A stretch of DNA of 64,000 bases from Cycas panzhihuaensis (taxonomy: Eukaryota > Cycadophyta), in the NCBI GenBank assembly GCA_023213395.1, contig CM041465.1, positions 18,290,001 to 18,354,000 on the forward strand. The letters run 5' to 3'. Numbering within the stretch: position 1 is the stretch's first letter; each line of letters begins with the position of its first letter. Below are positions 12,046 to 22,371 of the stretch, piece by piece. The notes under the pieces are model-generated. The model had not been told where the DNA came from. It ran no database searches and worked only from the letters and a program-made list of their open reading frames with translations. A program made the position numbers and the translations under genes.

Positions 12046-12478
12046 ATGGTGGACAACAACAAAAACATAGGGGTTGATATGATAAGTTTCATTGAGATGA
12101 TGACTTAGGGAGATTGGCAAATACTAGGGAGATGTGGATTACGTAAGATTATCAAGATGCCATAATATGCCTTGGATCAGTGCCTCCTAGTTGACATTGT
12201 CACCCATTGGAGTCATAGATGGTATGTATTCCACCACCCCCAAGTAGGGGACGTTACCATCACACCAGGGGATATACGGAGGATGCTTGGCATATCGATA
12301 GAAGGAGCACTAGCATCACTAGGGACATTGCCTAGCAAGGACACTGCACACAAGGAGGCAACCACGTTCTTTACTGGCCAGGATAGGTGGGATAGACATG
12401 GGATACTGGTGCAGAGTATGGTCATGTCATGGATTCCTTAGGTGAGGAAGTTGATCACATTAGGAATTCTGTTATGGG
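12046..12478 (+). pseudogene. Antisense PMD gene of E1, exon 1 first part
   Basis: This is the beginning of a gene on the strand opposite to E1. From the ATG at 12046 it runs MVDNNKNIGV, then SFIEMMT and LLVDIVTHW. The PMD core follows: VFHHPQVGDVTITPGDIRRM then LGI (12223-12291). This matches the plant mobile domain pattern (F.LP.GE.TIT..D...LLGL) known from MAIN/MAIL1 proteins and from transposons. Stops interrupt the start. The copia element is inserted at 12479 and splits the exon; the continuation is 17815-18618. An upstream exon with a basic N-terminus is suggested by E3 and E4. Whether the protein has any function is unknown. Confidence 0.75.
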
Positions 12479-13125
12479 TGTTGGGTATTGTGACAACAAT
12501 CATTTAAGGCTAAAATTTTGGCATGTTTTCGGCGCAATTTCCCCCCTAATCTTTCTCAGGGGGTTCCAAGGGGGGCAGGAGCCCCCTTGGCTGGGGGGTG
12601 CGGGGGCATGGAACGCCCCCCGCTAAGAAGAGGTTCAGGGACGATAGCCCCATACCCAAAAAATTAACCTTATACACCTTATTAAATTGTAAAGAGAATT
12701 AGGGCCGTTTGATACAAATACCCTAGATTCTACGGTTGAGATTTATACCTTGGATGTCCCTCTCATGTAGCCTATTTTAGGGCTTTTCTTATTATGTTAT
12801 ATGTAATGTAATGTAATGTACTAAGATGAGGGCAGAAGCTGGTTGTTATTCCTAAAATCACTCTACTACTGAGATGTATTATTTCTCTATTCTATAGCAA
12901 TAAAGATCGATACCTTTCTTGTGTGGATATTTCCCTAGCATACTGCTCAAGTTTTACCATGTTATATCAGGTGCATATGTGATGTTTAGCTTGTATATTG
13001 ATGTTATTACATTATCTCTGATTTTAGAACTTACATATTAAAGCTTAGTTTCAATTCCTATAACTAGTTGCAAAATAGTTTAGATCTTATGGTGGTTTAA
13101 GGTTTCGGACCTTGTATTCTTAACA
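12479..13125 (+). repeat. Copia 5' LTR
   Basis: It starts TGTTGGGTATTGTGAC and ends CTTGTATTCTTAACA, and matches 17171-17814 throughout. An AATAAA signal lies at 12899-12904 (17588-17593 in the other LTR). Differences from the 3' LTR are numerous and mostly transitions, so the insertion is old. Confidence 0.97.
12566..12590. repeat. GC-rich hairpin in copia LTR
   Basis: CCAAGGGGGGC and GCCCCCTTGG form inverted arms around a short loop, in a G/C-homopolymer-rich stretch unlike the AT-rich surroundings. The 3' LTR keeps the feature in eroded form near 17259-17284. Confidence 0.7.
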
Positions 13126-13127
13126 AG

Positions 13128-13140
13128 TGGTATCAGAGCC
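13128..13140 (+). promoter_or_regulatory. Copia primer-binding site (initiator tRNA-Met)
   Basis: TGGTATCAGAGCC begins two bases after the LTR end. It is the standard plant initiator-Met PBS, complementary to the 3' end of that tRNA, and is unmutated. Confidence 0.97.
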
Positions 13141-13195
13141 ACTTTTGTTTTGCAATGAGTCTGTGTAGGTTTTGGTGTTGGCTTTCTACACCAAA

Positions 13196-16100
13196 ATGGT
13201 AAAACTAACAGGTATAAAGTTCGAGGTGGAGAAATTCAGTGGCAAGAACAACTTCGAGTTGTGGAAGCTAAAAGCACATGATATTCTTGTACAACAAGGT
13301 TTGTACAAAACCCTTACAGGTAAATCAAAGAAACCTCCAGGGATGGATGATGATGATTATGATGACTTAGATAAAAAGGTACTTAGCACAATATGATTGT
13401 ACTTAGTAGATGAAGTCTTGTTTAACATCACAGGGGAAGAGATAACAGTAGGATTATGGACCCAGTTGGAAGGCTTCTATATGACCAAATCAGTAACGAA
13501 TCAAATCTACTTAAAGGGGCAACTGTACTCATTACTGATGAAGGGAGGTACAAAAATTGTTGACCATTTAAATGTTTTCAATACTCTTATTTGCCGGTTG
13601 ACTAGTATCGATGTTAAAATTGAGGATGAGGATAAGGATGTTGCCTTGTTATGCTCATTACCCGAATCCCTGGATAATATTGTCACCTTAATTAGTTTTA
13701 GCACTATAGATGTATTGGATTATGATTCTATTGTGAGTGCTTTACTAATAGCAGAAGTGCGGAGGAAATCTAGTTTTAAAACCTCCACATTAGAAGCCAT
13801 GACAGTAAGGGGTAGAACGTTTGAGAGAGGACAAAACTCTAGGGATACATTGAGGTCCAAGTCAAAGAGAAAAAAGAGTAAGCTCAGGTGTTGGCATTGT
13901 AATAAGACCAGTCACCTCAAGAAGGATTATTATAAAAGGACAGAGTTCTAGAAAAAGGAAGATCCTGCCAAGGAGGTGAATCAGGTGGAGTCAAATCAAG
14001 GTATGGATGATGATGTCTTGGTTGCTTGTAATATTTTTCATTATCACCATGACTGGTTATTAGATTTAGGTGCTTCGCACCACATGTGTCCACACAAGAG
14101 TTGGTTCTTATCATACCAACCTCTTGATGGTGGTGATGTGCTTATGGGAAATGAAGTTTCTTATAAGACAGTGGGCATTAGTAGCATTAGAATTAAGATG
14201 TTCGATGGGGTAGTCAGAACATTAACTGAGGTTAGACATGTACCTCATTTGAAAAGGAATCTGATTTCCTTGGGTGAATTAGATTCGGATGGTTTTAAGC
14301 ATACAGGTCATGAAGGAGTCTTAAAGGTGTCAAAGGGCGCCTCGGTTGTTATGAAAGCCTTAAAGAAAGGAAATCTTTACATCTTAGTGGGAAGTACAGA
14401 TGTCAGCCAAGCAACTACAACATTAAAGACCACAAAAGATCCAGCTCAGTTATGGCATTAGAGACTTGGGCACATGAGTGAGAAAGGACTTAAGGTGGTA
14501 ATAAACCGTAAGTTGCTTCCTAACTTGTAGCTTTTAGATTTGGCTTTCTGTAAACATTGTATTTTTGGAAAGTAGTGTAGACTCAGGTTTAAAGTAGGGA
14601 GTCACACTAGAAAAGGCATTATAGATTACATACATTCAGATGTATGGGGACCAGCCCCTAAAATATCTGGTGGAGGATCATTTTATTATGTCACATTTAT
14701 AGATGATTACTCTAGGAACGTATGGGTCTATTTTTTGAAAAGGAAATCTAAAGTTTTTAGTGTGTTTAAGCAGTTCAAGGCTCTAGTTGAGAACAATACT
14801 AGTAAGATAATCAAATGTTTAAGAATTGACAATGGAGGTGAGTTCAACTCCTTGGAGTTTGAGAACTGTTGCAGAGAAGTTGGGATCAAAAGACCCAAGA
14901 CCACTAGCTATACTCCATAGTAAAATGGCATTGCTGAGCACATGAATAGGACACTCTTGGAAAGAGCAAGAAGCATGCTAAGTAATACAGGAGTGGAGCA
15001 AGGCTTGTGGGCAGAAGTTGTTCAAACAACTTGCTATCTGGTAAACAGGTCACCATCACTTGCAATAGATTGCAAGATTCTTAAAGAGGTATGGACTAGA
15101 TATCCATGTGATTATTCAAATTTAAAAGTTTTTGGTTGTGATGCTTATGCCTGGACTGACAAAAGTAAACGTTCAAAGTTAGACCCAAAATCCAAGAGGT
15201 ATATCTTTGTTGGTTATGGTGATAAGGATGGTGTAAAGGGATATAGGTTGTGGGATCCTATTACCCACAAAATCACCATTAATAGAGATGTTGTATTTGA
15301 TGAATCTCTGCTTCTAAAATCAGATAGTGGAGAAGTTAAAATGAAACATAAGCAGAAAGATGAACATCAATAGGTTAAGTTTGAAACCCAGCCATCTTTA
15401 GAATCAGAAGAGCAGGAAGATCTTTCTAAAGATAAATCTGTAATATATTTATAGGAGTATGTGGACACTCCTCTGCTAACAGTTAGAAGATCTACATGAG
15501 CCAGTCATCCACCTGATAGGTACAACTCGTCTACTTCTATTTCTTTGGTTTCTAATGATGATGAGCCTACATGTTATCAAGAAGCAGCAGATGATATCTA
15601 TAGTGAGAAGTGGAAGAGGGATATATAGGAAGAGATAGATGCATTGAAGAAAAATAATTCATGGGACTTGTTAGAACTTCCACATGGCAGAAAAACTGTT
15701 AGTTGCAGGTGGGATTTTAAGATGAAAATAAATGTTGATAAAAAGGTTAACAAATACATGGCAAGATTGGTGGCTAAAGGCTATGTACAGAAAGCAGGTA
15801 TTGACTTTCATGAGATCTTTTCCCTAGTTATGAAACTTGTTTCAATTTGAGTGCTGTTAGCATTAGTAGCTTCTCTTAATTTGGAGTTGGAGCAGTTAGA
15901 TGTAAAAATAGCTTTTCTACATGGAGATTTAGATGAGGAGATCTATATGGATCAACTAGAAGGGTTTATATAGGATGGCAAAAAAAGACTTGTTTGCAGG
16001 CTCAGGAAATCATTGTATGGCCTAAAGCAATCACCAAGGTAGTGGTACAAGACGTTTGGTGCCTTTATGGAGAGCCAAAATTTCAAAAGAAGTGAGTATG

Positions 16101-17122
16101 ATCATTGTGTTTACTTTAAATTTATGGACAATGGCTTATTCATTATCTTGGTACTATATATTGATGACATATTGGTTGCAAGCAAGTGCATGGAAGAAAT
16201 CAATAAGCTAAAGGCTCAACTAGCTAGGACTTTTGATATGAAGGATCTAGGAGCTGAAAAATAAATCTTAGGCATGGAGATACACAGAAACAAGAAAAAT
16301 GGTAAGCTATGGTTATCACAACAGAAATATGTGGAGAAGGTGTTACCCAGGTTTGGTATGGCAAATATGAAACCGGTGAGTATCATATTCGCTTCCCACT
16401 TTAAACTTTCTTCAAATATGAGTCCTAGTAGTGAAGAAGAAAAGGTTTATATGTCTCGTTTACCTTATGCCAGTGTAGGAGGAAGTTTGATATATACCAT
16501 GGTATATATAAGACCTAATATTTCACATGCAGTCAATGTAGTTAGCAAGTTTATGGAAAATCTAGGGAAAGAACATTGGGTTGCAGTGAAATGGGTGCTT
16601 CGGTATTTGAGAGGCACAAGTGACTACTACATCACCTTTGGAGGTACAGGTAATTAGGTTTATGGATATGTTGACTCAGACTTTGTAGGAGATTTAGACA
16701 AAAGAAGGTCTACTTCAGGTTATGTTTTCACTCTTGCAAATGGTCCAGTTAGTTGGATGTCCAAATTGCAGAGCACAATTGCACTATCAACCACGAAAGC
16801 TGAATATATTGCTATAGCACATGCTTGTAAAGAAGCGATCTGGTTACAGGGTCTATTGGTTGAGCTTGGAAGGAAACAAGAAAATGTAAAGGTATTTTGT
16901 GACAGTCAAAGTGCTATTTACTTAGCTAAGAATCCAACTTATCATAGTAGAACAAAGCATATTGCTCTTAAGTACCATTTTGTTAGACAAGTTGTGGAAG
17001 TAGGTGGAGTGGCACTTGAGAAGATTCACACCAATCAGAATTATGTTGATATATTCAAAAAACCAATACCAATAGAGAAGTTCAAATGGTGTTTGACTTC
17101 TCTTGGCTTACAGAAAAGATGA
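13196..17122 (+). pseudogene. Copia gag-pol polyprotein, stops only
   Basis: This is a single reading frame of 1309 codons with about fifteen in-frame stops and no frameshift detected. The start is the ATG giving MVKLTG. Domains: gag (residues 1-250) with FSGKNNFELWK and a zinc knuckle CWHCNKTSHLKKDYY, last Cys lost; protease with WLLDLGASHHM near 285 (canonical DSGAS lost); integrase HHCC RLGHMSE...CKHC, then IHSDVWGP, RIDNGGEFNS and GIAEHMNR, with 35 residues between the second Asp and the Glu; reverse transcriptase with ARLVAKGYVQKAGIDF and LYIDDILVASK; RNase H with VDSDFVGD, STTKAEYIA and CDSQSAIYLAKN. Stops sit mostly at expected Gln (CAG/CAA) or Arg (CGA) codons, for example TP..NGIAE at 14918-14935. 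Confidence 0.97.
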
Positions 17123-17159
17123 AGAAGGGTCTAGGAAAGGTGCTAGGTAAATTATTGTC

Positions 17160-17170
17160 AAGGTGGAGAT
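17160..17170 (+). other. Copia polypurine tract
   Basis: AAGGTGGAGAT lies directly before the 3' LTR and is the usual Ty1-copia form; it would prime plus-strand DNA synthesis. Confidence 0.9.
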
Positions 17171-17814
17171 TATTGGGTATTATGATAACAATCATTTAAG
17201 GCTAAAATTTTAGCATGTTTTCGATGTGATTTCCCCCCTTAATCTTTCTTGGGGGGTTCCAAGGAGGGCGGGAACCCCCCCTGGTCGGGGGATACGAGGG
17301 CGTGGAATGCTCCCCACTATGAGGGGGTTCAGGGGTGATAGCCCCCAACCCAAAAAATTATCACTGTAAACCTTATTAAATTGTAAAGAGAATCAGGGTT
17401 GTTCGATACAAATACCCTAGATTCTACGATTGAGATTTATGCCTTGGATGTCCTTCTCATGTAGCCCGTTTTAGGGCTTTTCCTATTATGTTGTATGTAA
17501 TGTAATGTACTGAGATCAGGGCAGTGGCTGGTTGTTGTTCTTGAAAGCACTATGCTACTGAGATATACTGTTTCTCCATTCTACAGTAATAAAGATCGAT
17601 ATCTTTCCTGTGTGGATGTTTCCCTAGTATACTGCTAGGGTTTTACCACATTATATCAGGTGCATATGTGATGTTTAGCTTGTATATTGATGTTATTGCA
17701 TTATCTCTGATTTTAGAACTTGCATGTTAAAGCTTAGTTTTGATTTTTGTAACTAGTTACAAAATAGTTTAGATCTTATGCGAGTTTAAGGTTTGGGACC
17801 TTATATTCTCAACA
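17171..17814 (+). repeat. Copia 3' LTR
   Basis: It starts TATTGGG (TG mutated to TA) and ends ATATTCTCAACA. It aligns with 12479-13125 over its full length. Confidence 0.97.
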
Positions 17815-18618
17815 CTAGGTCTCCCAGAAATAAAACTATAGAGATATACCTAGTGGATGGATGGAGATAGTTAGGAGGTATGAGGCTAGGAGAGACTAGA
17901 TTGGACTACTATGATAGTAGTGAACATGGTTGCCCAACTAGATGTTATCAGAGTGACATGGAGATGAGGGTTCTCCTACTATACACTATTTTAGTGATGG
18001 TTCTTCAATTATTTTGGGGTGGTAGCACCACCAAGAGTACCACACCCCATCTCAGAGTGGGCTCCCATGGTACACAGGTAGCCTACTCATTTTAGGGAGA
18101 CTGAGGACCAGGCTCATATCAGGCACTCAGCAAAGGCAACATCACTAGACCTCCTCACCATGGCAGACTATACAACAAACCCATACAGAGAGGTGAGGTG
18201 GGGTAGTGATGACAAGATAGGAGGAATAGGAGGTACCCCTAGAGATGGTGATGACAATGATGGTGGTGATGAAGGTTATGGAGTAGGCCCATCAGGAGTA
18301 GCAGGTGATGAGGTGGGTCCATCAAGGACCGTAGGAGGAGAGGTGGGTCCATCAAGAGCTGTAGGGAGAGGTAGGGCACCCTGCATACCAGTTCAGAGAC
18401 TGAGGGTAGTACGGAGAGTCCAAGCAGTGGCAATGGAAGTAGCAGTAGAGGGAGGAGGAGATGCCCCAACTGGTTAGGCAGTAGGCAAGGTGGTACCTGA
18501 GGAGGAGGGGGTACCAGCAGCCAAGAGAGGTCCCTAGTGGAGATAGTCACCAGAGCTGAGGAGTCGATCATCCTAGGAGGCGAAATTCTACCCCTCCCCA
18601 TAACCTTTAGACTATCAG
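17815..18618 (+). pseudogene. Antisense PMD gene of E1, exon 1 second part
   Basis: This continues exon 1 after the copia insertion. Alignment to the uninterrupted E2 copy (37000-37751) shows the second half of the PMD region: E2 has QCWFFDHFGVVAAP and WDPMIHRWKTRFRG, and here the frame gives YFSDGSSIILGW with frameshifts. It then reaches MADYTTNPYREVRWGSDD (18160), followed by an acidic, Gly-rich tail (GGDEGYGVGPSGVAG) with a repeated VGPSR motif. The exon ends with CAG before GTATTT at 18619. The tail is low complexity and likely disordered. Confidence 0.75.
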
Positions 18619-18720
18619 GTATTTGGATAATTTGCTTTGATTTGTTTTAAGGGATTAATATGCATATATATATATATATATATATATGTGGACTAATATG
18701 TGTCATGTTTGACTTGACAG
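18619..18720 (+). other. Spliceosomal intron of E1 PMD gene
   Basis: The 102-bp intron starts GTATTTGG and ends TTGACAG, is T-rich, and contains a TA microsatellite (18664-18687). Homologous intervals lie at the same coding position in E2 (37752-37834), E3 (42919-43002) and E4 (56231-56315). Coding similarity resumes directly after the AG in all four. E1 and E4 keep GT-AG; E2 and E3 have a mutated 5' site. Confidence 0.8.
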
Positions 18721-19213
18721 GGGAAGCTGAGATGGGGAGATTGATAGAGGTAATAGTCTGGGAGATATTCCCCTAAGTCTACTTGGAGGGGCAACCTCCT
18801 ATTTAGGCTAGAGAGAAACCTCAATTAGCGGGGACACACACTGTAGTATTTGCCCCACTAGTCAGGGCTAGAGACATATGGGTAGTGGAGTCCTAAGAGC
18901 ACCAGGCAAGGGTGGGACAGCTACAAGGGGAACTGGACGGGACCCACACAGAGAGGGATACCTTATGGGGTTGAGCCTATGCACTAGAGGCTTAGGGTGG
19001 AGGAGCAAGTGGAGATGTAGAGGGTTGCATCTAGATAGCCATACTAGAGGAGCAACTCTAAGGATTAGAGGAGAGGCTCTAATAGGTGGAGGGAGAGAGG
19101 GATCATATCCAGGGGTAATATGATCAGCTGGTAGACCAAGTTGCATTAAGGTTATCATGGAGTAGGACCCAAACATAGATGCCAGCAGTGACCCTGAGGA
19201 GGCCTTGATATGA
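18721..19213 (+). pseudogene. Antisense PMD gene of E1, exon 2
   Basis: Exon 2 opens GEAEMGRLIEVIVWEIFP and continues with a conserved FAPLVRARDIWVVES stretch. A charged, Leu/Glu-rich region with coiled-coil character follows (ARVGQLQGELDGTHTERD, later IAILEEQL.GLEERL). The end at TGA 19211-19213, after DPEEAL, agrees in position with the stop in E2 (38301-38303) and E4 (55714-55716). Several TAG stops replace Gln codons. The pairing of PMD with a C-terminal coiled coil suggests a self-associating nuclear protein, by inference only. Confidence 0.7.
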
Positions 19214-20340
19214 AGGGAGCAAGGCAGGGAGCTCTTAGCGGTGCAAGAGGAGCCTAAGAGGCATGTGGTCTCCTAGGGAGGGGTCATGGTGACTAGGAGA
19301 TGATAACCCTTAAGCACAGGAGCGCTAGAGAGCAGGATTGGATCAACTTTAATTAGGAAAGCATTGTACGTCCAGGGAGTCACCATATGTTACCACATGA
19401 TTTTACTCCTCCCTGCAAGGATTCTAGCTTCTCGTAGATGATGTACTATATTATTTATATGATGTGATTCTTTATGTATATAGACGGGGCCCTATTGGCA
19501 CCCCATTTGGTATGACGATGGTGTATGATGATACATAATGGTGTACTTTGGCTATATATTTGTGTATATATTTATGTATATGTAGATATGGATGCACAGG
19601 TGTATGGGGGGCTATACATCATGATGATTTTGGTTTGCTATTATATGGTTTTTGTTATTAGATCATATAGGTGATGCCTAGACTTCCTTTCATGCAAGGC
19701 CATACTCATAGCAGGCACACACAACCATCATGAGTATAGGTGATAGGCACATGTGAGGCTAGAAGATGGGGAGCCATACATATCCATCAAAGGTGCATAG
19801 CGAGATATACAAAGTAAGCGTCAGTGAGAGAGAGAGAGTATAGGTACTCAAGCATGTAGTCCTAGTTGGAGTGTGTTTTTGAACTCGGGAGTTGTAGGAA
19901 ATAACACACCCAATAAGGAAGAAGAGTTTCCCTCGGAAGGGAAACATAAGGTATCACAAAAGAGGATAAAGAGATGGGAGAGCCACCCTAAACTAAAATT
20001 CCACTTGTGGTTTGGGGGAATAAGGATTCATTTAGAGTGGTAGTTTAGGCTTATTTCAGAGTGAGAAAAGGAGTTGATGTGGTTGGCCTACATAGGGGTA
20101 GGGACAGGTCACACAAGATATGGAGATGGATGATCAAGGGTAGACCCAGCATGGCTAGGTCTATAAGTAAAAAGGTTTTGGTTAGAACTAGATGAGTGCG
20201 ATGGACCTAACATATGACAGATCATATGGTAAGGTTGCATCTGAACAGGATTGGCTCTGGTCCTAGGTAAGGACCTAAAGCATGAAGAAGAAATACCTCT
20301 ACGAGTGGTTCATCAGCATGGATGCTTATACGAAGCCGCT
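19214..20340. other. Non-coding region downstream of PMD gene, E1
   Basis: No coding signal is seen on either strand. The region is homologous to 38304-39370 in E2 and to about 54800-55713 in E4. In E4 the block directly follows the integrase, which marks where pol should join in E1. In E1 and E2 it instead abuts the protease linker. Confidence 0.65.
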
Positions 20341-21090
20341 TGAGGAGGGCAAGAAGATGAAAGAAGTGGTTAGTTTGGAACTAGCAACTTGGGAGCTAGT
20401 GTCAAATAAGGTGGGGAAGGGATACTCGATTGGGATACCTTCCTAGGCATGCATGAAACCAAGGTGACATGCCAAGGAGGGTGCTCATAGCCCTCATTAT
20501 CTGACTTGGAATTACCCATGACGACTAGGTAACTGCAACTACCCACACTAATAGGGGCGAACCTAACTAGGTTTGGCTCATGATGAGGCATGGGTTCAGA
20601 TTGATGAAGGTCAGTCTCCTAAAAAAGAGGCCCTACAGAAGGGATGGCCTTATTAGGATCGTTATCTTCATCATCAAAGAGAACCTGGCAGGTTGGATGA
20701 GAAGTGTGAGATGGCATAGGCTCACAGGTAATAACTTTAACTCATCCTTCATGGATAAATTTAAGTTACCCCCAATGTGAGGAGTAGATTTCTCCTATTT
20801 GGTCGAGCCATGGATGGCCTAACATGAGGTTGTACTCCACATTGATATCGAGTACAATAACATCAATAGAAATAGTCTCCTCTTCTAAGGTAAGCAAAAA
20901 GGAGACTATCCCTAAGGGGGACTTCTCGGTTCTATCATATCCTTACCATTTCCAAGGGACAGACTCAAGAGCTATTATGCTCAACTCCTTAAGCATTCAC
21001 ACAAGCATAGAATTAACTAAGGAGCCATTATCTACGATGGACCTCTTTATAATAAAATTGGGAGTGTCAATAGAAATGACAAATGGGTAA
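20341..21090 (-). pseudogene. Retropepsin and linker, E1
   Basis: This is the aspartic protease that would process the E1 polyprotein, read leftward. From the right it has SIVDNGSLVNSM (21000-21040), where DNG replaces the usual D(S/T)G, and then VEYNLMLGHPWLDQIGEI (about 20780-20840), the hydrophobic-hydrophobic-G flap-side motif. A linker then gives HEPNLVRFAPISVG and ELPPWHV-like sequence to about 20370. Reverse transcriptase should follow but is absent; non-coding DNA begins instead. Confidence 0.75.
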
Positions 21091-21350
21091 TGTAAAAGCT
21101 TCTCTCATTCACTGGGAGGTAGGAGATCTTGAGGATCAAATGAGATGATAGGTGGTCCATGGGAGGTGGTGTCTATAGCATGGATGGAAGTATATTATTA
21201 GCCAAGAGCTTTGAGAAGAAGAGCACGCTGCTTAGGATAACTTCTCAAGACATCCATCAAGGATATCCTTGTAGCGACAATGTGAAGCTCATCAATAATA
21301 GATAAGGGCTTCCCCTTCACGGTAGGTTGGGGAAGCACCCTTCAGAAATC
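21091..21350 (-). pseudogene. Conserved gag-protease spacer segment, E1
   Basis: The minus strand encodes LPQPTVKGKPLSIIDELHI, then MDVLRSYPKQRALLLKAL, ending SHGPPIISFDP just before protease. The segment is conserved in E2 and E4 and, more distantly, in E0b. I do not recognise it as a named domain. Conservation in the face of heavy decay elsewhere suggests it was under selection when the family was active. Confidence 0.65.
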
Positions 21351-22011
21351 ATAATGACTGGGGTGCACAGGAATGGTCTTGGGAAGCAAAGGGATCTCCA
21401 AAGGAGGATCAAGACATGAGGTAGAAGAAGAAGCTCCTATCACTTCTTTAGCTGCTTGGGACCAAGTAAGGGTATGTAACGGTGTGGTCTCAAGCATTGA
21501 AATAACTCTCTTTCCTTTGTTTTGGGAATGAGAGGGGGAAGGAGTATGATGGTCGAGAGAACTAGATGAAGAGGAGGAGTTACTTACACATTCCCTTTAG
21601 CTTGAGAAGGGTGAGGGTTTGGGGATCTTTCCCTATTCTAGTTTCTCTTTTGTTGGGTATTGTGATCACATTCCCTATGTTTGGGAAGGGGATCTCTATG
21701 GACAGGTTGGTCTGGGTTAGACCTAGATGCCTCTTTAGGAGAAGAGCCACATTGAGGGGCAGCCTTAGGGTGTTAGATGGAACACCACTTCTTCTCTTGG
21801 GAGGAATTGGGCTTCCTCGTCTGAGAAGAATGGGCATTACCAACCTTAGAAGGTATGGCTTAAGAGGCTTAATGGACTGGTTTATGTGATATAGGGGACA
21901 AAGGATCTTAGAGTTTAATATCCTTCATGGTACATTCAAAAGAATGTATAGCATAAGTAAGGGGATCTAAGGTCTTCTCTGAGGGATAGGAAGAAGATCT
22001 GGGAGGCTATT
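21351..22011 (-). pseudogene. gag C-terminal part, E1
   Basis: This is the end of gag, left of the chromovirus insertion. In the homologous stretch of E2 (about 40850-40930) and E4 (51790-51860) a knuckle-like motif KKW(C)SIHGECFHDDL is visible; here it is degraded. Ser/Thr/Arg-rich low-complexity sequence follows. The CTATT at 22007-22011 is the left target duplication of the chromovirus. Confidence 0.6.
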
Positions 22012-22357
22012 TGGACTATTTCTTCTCAGAAATTTAGACTTGCAGGTGCAAAAATTAACAGAAAATGAAGCCAAAATAATGCAAATGCGCAAGCAGATCA
22101 TAGATAGTGAATCACCAAAATGAGTACCGAAATACTTTCTCTTTCAAGATACCATACTCGATAACATTACAAGTGATTTAACCCTTTAAATACACAAGTA
22201 AGGGTCTTCATCCTTATGATTCTATTGGTGGCCCTAACGGCCTTACATCTTATTGGACGGCTTAGTGGTCCATACACATATCTTAATAAACACCTTAATC
22301 CTTACTTGCTGGTGGCCTTCGCTCGCTAATGGTAAGGAAAGGTAGGGTTATGTTACA
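22012..22357 (-). repeat. Chromovirus 3' LTR
   Basis: It aligns without gaps to 28173-28518. A hand count gives about 39 differences in 346 (about 11%), most of them transitions, so this second-layer insertion is itself old. Confidence 0.97.
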
Positions 22358-22371
22358 AGTCCCCTCCTCTG
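22358..22371 (-). other. Chromovirus polypurine tract
   Basis: The minus strand reads CAGAGGAGGGGACT directly before the 3' LTR start TGTAACATAACC. The pol frame runs almost into it. Confidence 0.9.

Larger units (their letters stand above)
12479..17814 (+). mobile_element. Complete Ty1-copia element, Tork/Tnt1-like
   Basis: The element is 5336 bp with LTRs of 647 and 644 bp, a PBS matching initiator tRNA-Met, a polypurine tract, and one gag-pol frame in the order gag, protease, integrase, reverse transcriptase, RNase H, which defines Ty1-copia. Its LTR start is TGTTGGG and its LTR end is CAACA or TAACA. The flanking 5-mers are ATGGG (12474-12478) and CTAGG (17815-17819), a target duplication with two changes. 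The empty site is visible in E2, E3 and E4. Protein motifs are closest to the Tnt1/Tork lineage. Confidence 0.97.

Noticed and set aside
12541-12610. GC-rich block as a CpG island or host promoter
   Set aside because: It is part of the copia LTR and recurs in the 3' LTR at 17233-17330.
18239-18601. 120-codon minus-strand open frame rich in Pro, Leu and His
   Set aside because: It is the mirror of the Gly/Asp-rich PMD tail on the plus strand and has no conservation of its own.
18664-18687. TA repeat as a promoter TATA or satellite
   Set aside because: A microsatellite inside the PMD intron of E1; other copies lack it.
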